A stretch of DNA of 64,000 nt from Empedobacter stercoris. GTDB taxonomy: Bacteria > Bacteroidota > Bacteroidia > Flavobacteriales > Weeksellaceae. The stretch is taken from NCBI RefSeq assembly GCF_025244765.1, contig NZ_CP104209.1, positions 1,240,001-1,304,000 on the forward strand. The letters run 5' to 3'. This document shows, one piece after another, positions 27,801-34,757 of the stretch. Position numbers and translations under genes: made by a program. The notes beneath the pieces were generated by a model. It made no database searches, was not told the origin of the DNA, and was given only the letters and a program-made list of their open reading frames with translations. Within the stretch, counting starts at the first letter, position 1. Each line of letters begins with the position of its first letter.

Positions 27801-28343
27801 TTTTTCGTTTTCTTCGGCTAATTGCTGTTCACGTTTAATGGCTCTTTCGTGCGCTAGTCTTTTTTCCTCGTTCTCTTGAAGTAATTTTTCAATTTCTTTT
27901 TGAGATTTATCTTGTTCGTTTCCGTAAGGAATAACTTTTTCATCGAACGGAGGAATAATCGGATCTGTTTCGCTGTAGTACTTGCTAATCCATGATAAGA
28001 AACGAAACATATTTTTTAAAGCTTGTAACGCTTCGTATCCAGTTACTTTTTTACCATGAGCTCCATTGTTTCCAATTTTACGCACCACATCAATTTCTTG
28101 AAACATTGATGGTTTTACGATCGTTTTAAAAGAATCTGAGAACAATAAAGCAGCGAGATGTGTTTCGTATGGGCGATCTAACTCTTCGTCGTTATCGAAT
28201 AACCAAGTTATAGCATTTTCTAAAGTGATACGACATAATACCGCTGCATGGCGAGGTGCAGTGAAAGCAAATTTTTCTGCTTCTTGCATGTCCTTGTACC
28301 ATATAGGATATTCGTGTTTTAGAAAGGTGAAATTAGAGTTCAT
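24888..28343 (-). CDS. hsdR: type I restriction enzyme, R subunit
   Basis: 1151 residues. An N-terminal DUF4145-like helical domain is followed by a coiled segment (QLAEENEKLRAEIEAK). Then come the PD-(D/E)XK nuclease (DYVLWDDNGKPLAVVEAKST), the SF2 translocase with Walker A MATGSGKTRTSA and motif II IIDEAHRS, and motif VI MVGRGTRKC. A long C-terminal helical region docks to HsdM. It cuts unmodified DNA after ATP-driven translocation. Last gene of the operon HIRAN-hsdM-hsdS-28424 gene-hsdR. Confidence 0.95.
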   Translation of the reverse strand: MNSNFTFLKHEYPIWYKDMQEAEKFAFTAPRHAAVLCRITLENAITWLFDNDEELDRPYETHLAALLFSDSFKTIVKPSMFQEIDVVRKIGNNGAHGKKVTGYEALQALKNMFRFLSWISKYYSETDPIIPPFDEKVIPYGNEQDKSQKEIEKLLQENEEKRLAHERAIKREQQLAEENEKLRAEIEAKNQLIAARKEERIEQYQQTVDVPELTSEKETRKQLIDLALRESGWNNFVNGHDVEYPIHNMPVSANPSGNGFIDYVLWDDNGKPLAVVEAKSTLNDADKGKYQAFLYANALEEKFGQRPIIFYCNGYKTYLWDDTFYIPRKVSGFYTKEELQTLIRRRTERKDIRSFQVNKNIVERPYQMQAIQRVAEAFVTSNETSLVGRNRKALLVMATGSGKTRTSAAIVEMLTKYNWAKRILFLADRTALVKQAKNAFNEHLPNLSTANLTEENDVKDTRVVFSTYPTMLNRIDEVKNEGDKLFGIGHFDVIIIDEAHRSVYQKYQAIFEYFDALLIGLTATPKKDIDRNTYDLFDIEDDNPTFAYELDAAVEAGYLVPAKAYKVPVKFQREGLKYRELSEKDKKHFEEVFGINTDEDLLEDVEIPSNKINSFLFNAKTVDLVLEHLMNNGLKVESGDKLGKTIIFAKNHKHAMFIEERFNKMYPEYGNKFLQVIDNQTKYAQALLEDFCYDKGPDKMPQIAVSVDMMDTGVDAPRVLNLVFFKEVKSYTKFWQMVGRGTRKCANVFGPGKDKEFFLIFDICGNFEFFEEFPDGHQSTTVKPLQQRLFEAQTEVVFTIQSNTKATEEEKSFADDYIKQLHQKVVALDDKRFEVRKHLEAVLKYRDINNWYSLNNSSILEIQNHISHLISYNEDKDEMAKKFDLLIYQLELAILNGEKRQQKLISNIAEIGKALEGKLNIPSVKPSEATIKAVSTDQFWGAISLARIEALRAELRDLIQFLKNTNQEKPVYTYLEDSLDNNKVEEYDLMATYTSLQSYKDRVENFIRKNKNHIVIDKLYKNIPITQQELELLENFFQHEQFKVEEIEKEYQTDSLTLFVRKILGLERTAVEQHFTDFIQAENLNSNQIIFVEKIIDYLNVNGVLDKKMLTQPPFTDYSDSGIFGVFEDTAKIGKIIRLIDEVNENAQRVS

Positions 28344-28423
28344 TGTGTTGTTGATTAGAAAGTGTAAGTTAGCAATATATCAAAAAAGCACAAAGGATTT
28401 CTTTGTGCTTTTCTATGATCTAT

Positions 28424-28972
28424 TTAATGTCTGCACAAAATAGGATGGCCATATTGTAACCGCCATAATTTTTCTATTTCGCTGGCATACTTGTTATATG
28501 CGTTTTCTTCTTTTAAGAAGGGTAAGACTTCGTGATGCTTAGGATCATCGAAATTAAAAAATGAAACGGCAAATTGGTCGGTGTCTAAATTTGTATTAAT
28601 AATATTTAACGTGCCTGTCCTTGGGTTATTACAGTTAAATTCTTGCCGAATACGTTCCCTCAGACCAAAACTTGGCTTTAATTGGTTTTTATAGCCTCCA
28701 ATCCCGTTGTATATCACTTGATAGTTCTTGGCTTTGACTTTACAAATCCCTTGAAAATCTTTTCGTTGATTTGTGAGGTATGCCATGTTTACATGACGAC
28801 TACCTACATTGGGTTGATACTCCATCGCCGCCAATTCATCGAACGTATAAGCTGTCCAAATCCAATATAACCCTCTTTGCTTGGTTTTTAGGTATGCATT
28901 AAGTTCTTGGAAAGGAATTAATGCTTTTAATTGTTCTTGCTGAATGTAGGCTATCGATGAAAGATTTACCAT
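28424..28972 (-). CDS. accessory protein of the type I operon, possible GIY-YIG-fold nuclease
   Basis: 182 residues, seven bases after hsdS and before hsdR. GLYWIW at residues 34-39, YNGIGG at 88-93 and LRERI at 104-108 fall in the order and rough spacing of the GIY, YIG and arginine motifs of GIY-YIG nucleases, but with diverged letters. A late catalytic glutamate cannot be placed with certainty. Operon position suggests it modifies or assists the restriction complex. The nuclease reading is tentative. Confidence 0.5.
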   Translation of the reverse strand: MVNLSSIAYIQQEQLKALIPFQELNAYLKTKQRGLYWIWTAYTFDELAAMEYQPNVGSRHVNMAYLTNQRKDFQGICKVKAKNYQVIYNGIGGYKNQLKPSFGLRERIRQEFNCNNPRTGTLNIINTNLDTDQFAVSFFNFDDPKHHEVLPFLKEENAYNKYASEIEKLWRLQYGHPILCRH

Positions 28973-28979
28973 ATTTGTT

Positions 28980-30002
28980 TTACTTTTTAAATGCTTGTTG
29001 CAATAAGCTGTTGAATAAATTTTCGCTTTGTTGCAAGGCTTGTACTGCCAACTGTTTTTGTGTTTCTATTGCCGAAACCCTTTCTGCGAATTGGTTTTGA
29101 AGTTCAAGTGGAATATTTGGAATATTTTCTTTATGAACTAATTTTCTATCTAAAGTTGGAACACCTGCACCGTGAGAAAACCTTTCAATTTTAAAATACC
29201 TTAATAAATATTCTAAGAAAATAATATTATTATCATTAGTCTTGTAAGAATACAATGAAGTATTTAAAGGCCAACAAGGCTCTATAGACTTATGAATTAA
29301 TCCTATTGTACCAGATCTTCCTGTTATTAAACAAGGTTTATCTGTTTTATAAGTATCGTGATAATCTAAAATTCCGTTAGAACCAAAAACTGGTATTTTT
29401 CCATCTTTAATTCTATCTTGAACAGGTAAATCATATCCTCTTTTTAAACTCATTACATTTTCAAAATTAACCATTTCCCACCCTTTTTCATTTTTCACGG
29501 GATCGCCAAACATATCGAGGAAGAGCGATTGGGTAAGGGCATCGTATTTGGCGATGATTTCTTCGTTGTAACGGATGATTTCTTGTGCCTTGTCCAGCTT
29601 TTCGACAATTTGCTTTTGGATTTCTAATGCGGGTTTTAATACTTTTACTTTTGATAAGTTTTCTCTTGTAATCTGCGGTTGAGCAGAACCTGAAATAACA
29701 TCATTAAATCCTCTTTGAGATAAATAATAGTATAAAAATTTTAAATCATAATCTTTTGATAAGTTATCTAAAGCCATTGCATTACCATTTACATAAGATT
29801 TAGGTAATGAAATGTTTAAAGTTCCGCAAGTAGCACCACGACAAGTAATTAATAACGTTGGTTCTTCGTGAGTGTATTCATCATAAAAGCCAATAATACC
29901 GTTTGCTCCAAAAACTGGATAACCATTCTCTTTTAATTGTGAAGTAGAAATCGTCTTCCATTGTTTTGGTCTGCAAATATCTGTTAATAATACTTTCTCC
30001 AT
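28980..30002 (-). CDS. hsdS: type I restriction enzyme, specificity subunit
   Basis: 340 residues. Two target-recognition domains are visible, starting KPKQWKTISTSQLK-type (WKTISTSQLKENGYPVFGANG) and WEMVNFENVMSLKRGYDLPV. Each is followed by a conserved helix (LEIQKQIVEKLDKAQEII and LELQNQFAERVSAIETQ). It sets the bipartite DNA site of the complex. Its ATG meets the stop of hsdM, so the two are coupled. Confidence 0.93.
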   Translation of the reverse strand: MEKVLLTDICRPKQWKTISTSQLKENGYPVFGANGIIGFYDEYTHEEPTLLITCRGATCGTLNISLPKSYVNGNAMALDNLSKDYDLKFLYYYLSQRGFNDVISGSAQPQITRENLSKVKVLKPALEIQKQIVEKLDKAQEIIRYNEEIIAKYDALTQSLFLDMFGDPVKNEKGWEMVNFENVMSLKRGYDLPVQDRIKDGKIPVFGSNGILDYHDTYKTDKPCLITGRSGTIGLIHKSIEPCWPLNTSLYSYKTNDNNIIFLEYLLRYFKIERFSHGAGVPTLDRKLVHKENIPNIPLELQNQFAERVSAIETQKQLAVQALQQSENLFNSLLQQAFKK

Positions 30003-31564
30003 TACGCTAAAAGTTTTTCCAGTTCTACAATAGCAGCTTGGCGTTGGGCGTCTAACTTTTTGATGTCTTCGATAATGTCTTTTGGTGCATTGTAGTGTAC
30101 TTCTTCGTAAACGACTTCTTTGTATCGGTTAATGCTTAGGTCGTAATCGTTGGCTACAATTTCGGCTTTCTGGACAAGGAAGGATTGTTGAGTGCGTGCT
30201 TCGACAAGCTCAGCAACCGCACTTTTATCTAATGTTTGTAGTTTGTGCCAATCCATTAGAATAGATGGGATATCGCATTTGTCAGCAACTTCTTCTAGTA
30301 TATTTTCGGGTTCTGAGAAAACTTGAGCTAAAGCTTCTTCAGAAATCAGTAGATTGCGCTTGTCGTCTAAGCTATATCCATCGGCTTTCATATCATAAAA
30401 CCAAACGTTATCTGTACCTCCAGAGTTGGTCTTTGTAAAGATTAATATCGCTGTAGAAACCCCTGCATAGGGTTTGAAAACACCACTCGGCATTGAGATT
30501 ACCCCTTGCAACAATTGCTTTTCTACCAACTCTTTGCGGATGTTTTTGTGCGCGGTAGAACTCCCAAACAAAACGCCATCTGGAACAATAACTGCTGCAC
30601 GACCGCCTAATTTTAGCATGCGTAAAATAAGCGACAAGAATAACAATTCGGTTTTCTTGGTTTTGGTTGTTTGCAACAAACTTTTTTCTACCTCATCATA
30701 ATCTAAAGCTCCTTTGAATGGTGGATTGGCTAAAATTAATGAATATTCGTTGGCAATGGCATTGCTTTCGGCTAAAGCGCTTCCATCGATTGCTACAGGA
30801 TTATCAATGCCATGTAATTGTAAATTCATCATCGCGATACGCATCATCGACGGGTCGATTTCAATTCCATTAAACATCTTACTGTTGTAGTGGTTACGGA
30901 ACTCTTCGTCTAGGAACCAATCGTTGTGTTTTTCTTGGATGTATTGGCTTACATTGACTAAGAAACCCGCAGTTCCCATGGCAGGGTCGCATACCGTTTC
31001 TTCTTTTGTTGGTTGCATTAATTCGACCATCATACGAATGATGTGGCGAGGTGTACGGAATTGTCCATTTGTACCCGCTTCGGCAATTTTAGACAACATA
31101 TATTCGTACAAATCTCCTTTGGTATCTTTTTTATCGAGCGGTAATTTATCGATTTGTTGAACGACTTTATCCAATAATTTAGGCGTTGCAATCATAAAAG
31201 TTGCCCCTTTCATGTATTCTGAAAACTTACCGCCATCGGCACCAATGGTTTTCATAAAATCGAATGCTGTGATGTTGTCTAATTCAGGTTTCTTTACCGT
31301 GAAAATCTCCATCATCTCTTCTGGTTCTTTGTCTTTAAAGAAACTCCAACGCAATGGTTTTTGCTTATCAGAATAGATTAATTCTTTATGAGATGCCCCT
31401 AACATTGCGATTTCTTTTTCAATTAGGATTTGTCTGTCGTCTAATTGTTTCAAGAAAATTAGGTAGGTAAATTGTTCGATAACCGTTAATGGATTAGAAA
31501 TTCCTCCTGTCCAGAAGTCGTTCCAAATTTTATCGATTTGAGATTTGATTTCGCCTGTTATCAT
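30002..31564 (-). CDS. hsdM: type I restriction enzyme, N6-adenine methyltransferase subunit
   Basis: 520 residues. N-terminal HsdM_N helical domain, SAM motif DPAMGTAGFLVN near residue 190, catalytic ANPPFKG near 278. It methylates adenine in the HsdS site and protects host DNA. It begins three bases after the HIRAN gene. Confidence 0.95.
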   Translation of the reverse strand: MITGEIKSQIDKIWNDFWTGGISNPLTVIEQFTYLIFLKQLDDRQILIEKEIAMLGASHKELIYSDKQKPLRWSFFKDKEPEEMMEIFTVKKPELDNITAFDFMKTIGADGGKFSEYMKGATFMIATPKLLDKVVQQIDKLPLDKKDTKGDLYEYMLSKIAEAGTNGQFRTPRHIIRMMVELMQPTKEETVCDPAMGTAGFLVNVSQYIQEKHNDWFLDEEFRNHYNSKMFNGIEIDPSMMRIAMMNLQLHGIDNPVAIDGSALAESNAIANEYSLILANPPFKGALDYDEVEKSLLQTTKTKKTELLFLSLILRMLKLGGRAAVIVPDGVLFGSSTAHKNIRKELVEKQLLQGVISMPSGVFKPYAGVSTAILIFTKTNSGGTDNVWFYDMKADGYSLDDKRNLLISEEALAQVFSEPENILEEVADKCDIPSILMDWHKLQTLDKSAVAELVEARTQQSFLVQKAEIVANDYDLSINRYKEVVYEEVHYNAPKDIIEDIKKLDAQRQAAIVELEKLLA

Positions 31565-31567
31565 GAT

Positions 31568-31906
31568 TTAATTTTCTTGAATGTTATTTTGTTTAAGATG
31601 AACAACTACACGAATTTGTTGTTCGGGATGTTCGGTAGGATCTACTTGTTGTATCACCACGTCAAAGATACTATTATAGTCCATGACAAGCAATTTATAG
31701 AATATTCTATTTTCTGAACGAGGTACAAAACCTAATTTGTAATCGTTGTAATAAATGGCTACAGCTCTGGCATCGAATTTATTTTCGGTTTCTAATTCTA
31801 AACGTAATTCTGTTCCGACTTTTAGTTTTTTGAAACATAATGCAGCTTCGTAAAAAGTAAGTCCCGCAATGTGAAAGTTTGCTAAATGTTCTCTTTTTGT
31901 TTTCAT
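31568..31906 (-). CDS. stand-alone HIRAN-domain protein
   Basis: 112 residues. HIRAN fold with FHIAGLTFYEA, VGTELRLELETENKFDARAVAIYY and LGFVPRSEN. HIRAN domains bind DNA ends or single strands and are usually fused to helicases. Here a free copy opens the type I operon and is separated from hsdM by three bases. It may recruit the restriction complex to damaged or phage DNA ends; inferred. Confidence 0.85.
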   Translation of the reverse strand: MKTKREHLANFHIAGLTFYEAALCFKKLKVGTELRLELETENKFDARAVAIYYNDYKLGFVPRSENRIFYKLLVMDYNSIFDVVIQQVDPTEHPEQQIRVVVHLKQNNIQEN

Positions 31907-31933
31907 ATCAAACTATTTTTAAAGATTGTTTAG

Positions 31934-31941
31934 CAAACTTA
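31934..31941 (-). promoter_or_regulatory. -7 element TAAGTTTG of the HIRAN-hsd operon
   Basis: Exact TAnnTTTG match on the minus strand, 28 bases before the HIRAN ATG. The -33 element is not well placed. Confidence 0.4.
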
Positions 31942-31977
31942 AATGCGAAGTGCGCAAGGGAAGTGCATTGGTAAAAA

Positions 31978-33228
31978 TTACTTAAAGAGAACAGCTCCTA
32001 ATATTAATCCAATAATCAATATAATTATATAAACATAAATTGGTGTACCTTCATTTTTAGCATTCTTAAGATTTGAAATTTCTTGATTTAATCTTTGTAA
32101 CTCAAGTTTGTTTTTATTTTTTTCATTTTCAATTGAAATAGTTGAATTCTTTTGATAGATTTCTGCTAAATCTTTTTTAGTTTTTTCAATTTCTTCTGTT
32201 CGAGATTTATTCATTTTTTGAATTTCCTCAGACAAATCTTTTACAGATTTTTGAGAAGATTCTTGTAGCGCTTTAAACTCTAAATTCCTTTTATTTAATT
32301 GAGTTTCTAAAGTTTTAACTTGCTCGTTAAATTGTTTGGTAACATCTAATTTCACTTCATTGATTAATGCGGCTCTTGAATTTGATTTTTCTAACGTTAA
32401 TTTCTCGATAATTTTATTTAATCCCACACCGTAATCCAAAGGAAGATTAAATCTTTTGTCTGATAATTTATCAAGCAAAGTTTCATCAACTGTATGTCCA
32501 ATAGCGGTAATCATTAAAGAATTGATTGAAATAAAATAATTAGCCAGTTTAACATCATCAAAAGCATCAAAACTTTGTTTATCACCACCACCTCGTACTA
32601 TACCAATAATATCGTAATCTTTGATTTTTAATTCGGATAATTTATCAAAAATTGATGTTGCCGAAGTTATGTTACACGTATAGTCATCAATCAGAAATTC
32701 ATTTGCTGCAATACCTAATCCTTCATAAAAATCACGTTGTACTATTGCATTATGACCATAGATATTGGCTATTCTAATTGTTTCTTTGTTAGATAGTTTT
32801 TCTCGAATAAAAGTTTCTAAATCTTTAGAATCTTGATTCAACTTCTTTTGAAGAATTTCAAATTTTTGTAAATCTTCTTCAGAAATCGTCTTTTCTTCTT
32901 GTTGAATAATTTCATCCACCACAAAAACTAATTCTATACTAGAATTTTTAATTTTCTTTTCGATAAAACCTCTTAAAACGTAAGCTTCGTTATTTATAAT
33001 TTTAGTTCGTAACAACGACGATATTTTTACTCCAATGCTTACAGGCGAACTTTCTGAATAAACAAAATCATAATAATAACCTGCATATGATTTTCCTTGA
33101 CCATATACATACTTTCCTTTTAAAAAGACTAAGGAAACTGTTTCTTTTATTTTTAATGCATTATTAAAAATGCCTATAATAGAGCTTGGGGAATATATAT
33201 GAACGTTTTGTTCGATTGTGTTGTTCAT
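31978..33228 (-). CDS. ExoVII large-subunit-like protein with coiled coil and C-terminal membrane anchor
   Basis: 416 residues. The N-terminus (10-110) resembles the XseA OB fold (YSPSSIIGIFNNAL...VFLKGKYVYG). Residues 185-270 hold the XseA catalytic core with DYDIIGIVRGGG (R212), IGHTVDETLLD (H245, D248) and KRFNLPLDYG. After that come a heptad-rich coiled coil (about 280-385) and one hydrophobic helix (about 396-415) ending at the C-terminus. Normal XseA is soluble, about 400-460 residues, and works with many XseB copies; no xseB is seen here. Last gene of the seven-gene operon. A membrane-tethered DNase is inferred. Confidence 0.7.
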   Translation of the reverse strand: MNNTIEQNVHIYSPSSIIGIFNNALKIKETVSLVFLKGKYVYGQGKSYAGYYYDFVYSESSPVSIGVKISSLLRTKIINNEAYVLRGFIEKKIKNSSIELVFVVDEIIQQEEKTISEEDLQKFEILQKKLNQDSKDLETFIREKLSNKETIRIANIYGHNAIVQRDFYEGLGIAANEFLIDDYTCNITSATSIFDKLSELKIKDYDIIGIVRGGGDKQSFDAFDDVKLANYFISINSLMITAIGHTVDETLLDKLSDKRFNLPLDYGVGLNKIIEKLTLEKSNSRAALINEVKLDVTKQFNEQVKTLETQLNKRNLEFKALQESSQKSVKDLSEEIQKMNKSRTEEIEKTKKDLAEIYQKNSTISIENEKNKNKLELQRLNQEISNLKNAKNEGTPIYVYIIILIIGLILGAVLFK

Positions 33229-33251
33229 TAATTTATTATTTTACGATTGGT

Positions 33252-34757
33252 TTAGTTATCATGAATTTTCAACATTTTCCAACCCCAATCGTTTTTCTTT
33301 TTATTAAAAGATAACAATGCAGTTCCATTTATAGACTCTCCATCTATAATACCTTTTTTTTCTAGCAATGACTTTTCAATAAAAACATCTTCAAGAAATC
33401 CTATTCCAGCCGGTATAATTTTAACGACTCCAGAAATTTCTTTTAAAAAATCATGTTTTGTATTACTTTTCTTTAAAGAATAAATTTTATAAAAATTTTC
33501 TTTTGGTTTACCATTAAATCGAATCATTATACTATCTCCGATCCTTAAAGCTTTAATATTTCCATTATATTTAAAAAAACCTCTTTTATTTTTATTTATA
33601 GTAAAAGAAATTATTCCTTTTTCAAGATTTACATAATCAATTATAGCAAGTTCTTCAGGAATATCTTGATATAATAATTCTTCTGCTAAACTACTATTCT
33701 CTTTGTAAAGATTGAAATTATTTTTAGTAGAATTAGTGTTAATGTACCAATCAGAATTCTGCCATTGAGTTATTTGAAATGGGATTTTAAATCCACCTTT
33801 ATTTTTAACCGAAACAATATTTTCTATTTCATATTTTGCTTCTGAGAACATATTTTTTTGAATTAATAGATCTGCAAATGTTTGTCTAATTTTAACCAAA
33901 AAATCATCAGATGTTTTTAGTGTTAAAGCTTTCGCATATGAACTAAAAACAATCTCAGAATTATTTTTATGGATTTCTGCCATTAATTGCCATACCCAAT
34001 AGTCGTTTCTTTTTTGTCTTGCAAAAGGTAAGTAACTCTCCATTATATTATCACCTCCAATACGTAATAATAATTTGGCCTTAAAATATGGTGGATATAC
34101 ATATTGAGGATAGTCATTAATTATTTGATCTAGTTTTGGTAAAAACCAATTTATTTTTTCCCTATCAAATTCTTTTTGCCCTCCATAAGCATCTAATGAT
34201 ATTCCCTGCTCTAAATGCTTAGCATAACTAATAAAAACTTGTTGAGCTAATGCCATTATTTTACGGTTATTGAATTCTTCTTCTTGAAAATCATGTTCAT
34301 TTAAATTCTCTAACCCAACCCAATCGATAACCGAAATATATTTAGGATTATCTTTAAATAATTTATGCAAAGATTTTATTAGTATTGAAAAATTTTGTGA
34401 AGGTTTTTCAAAATTCAAACTATAAATTTTCTGAAATAGAATGTCAGATTTATTATTATCAATCGGATTGCTATTAGCTAACTGATAAGCCATTTTGTTA
34501 ATAGGCCAAATCAGATTATTGATTAGCATTTGTTCATCGTTTAACTCTAAATTGAGAATATTGTCAATTACAGTAATAAAAGCTTCAAAATCACCTTTTT
34601 CAGAATGTGCTTTTAAAAAATCATAATAAACCCAACCTATAGCTCTTTTATTCCAAATATTTTCAGGTTCATTTCCTAAATTAATCAATGCTAAATCTAA
34701 GGCTTCTTGTAATTTACCTTCTTGTCTTAATTCTTTTATTTGTTGATTATTATTCAT
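33252..34757 (-). CDS. TPR-like protein with two C-terminal cold-shock/OB-like domains
   Basis: 501 residues. The N-terminal 300 are helical repeats (IKELRQEGKLQEALDLALIN, later FSEAKYEIENI), TPR-like. Two OB/cold-shock-like units close the protein: GIISFTINKNKRGFFKYNG...GDSIMIRF near 395-435, and ISGVVKIIPAGIGFLEDVF...WGWKMLKI near 445-500. Such folds bind single-stranded nucleic acid. It overlaps the helicase gene by eight bases, so the two products are coupled. Function unknown; an RNA/DNA sensor or adaptor is plausible. Confidence 0.6.
   Translation of the reverse strand: MNNNQQIKELRQEGKLQEALDLALINLGNEPENIWNKRAIGWVYYDFLKAHSEKGDFEAFITVIDNILNLELNDEQMLINNLIWPINKMAYQLANSNPIDNNKSDILFQKIYSLNFEKPSQNFSILIKSLHKLFKDNPKYISVIDWVGLENLNEHDFQEEEFNNRKIMALAQQVFISYAKHLEQGISLDAYGGQKEFDREKINWFLPKLDQIINDYPQYVYPPYFKAKLLLRIGGDNIMESYLPFARQKRNDYWVWQLMAEIHKNNSEIVFSSYAKALTLKTSDDFLVKIRQTFADLLIQKNMFSEAKYEIENIVSVKNKGGFKIPFQITQWQNSDWYINTNSTKNNFNLYKENSSLAEELLYQDIPEELAIIDYVNLEKGIISFTINKNKRGFFKYNGNIKALRIGDSIMIRFNGKPKENFYKIYSLKKSNTKHDFLKEISGVVKIIPAGIGFLEDVFIEKSLLEKKGIIDGESINGTALLSFNKKKNDWGWKMLKIHDN

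Noticed and set aside
31978-33228. Housekeeping xseA
   Set aside because: Low similarity outside the core, extra coiled coil and membrane anchor, no xseB, and a location inside a mobile island argue against it.
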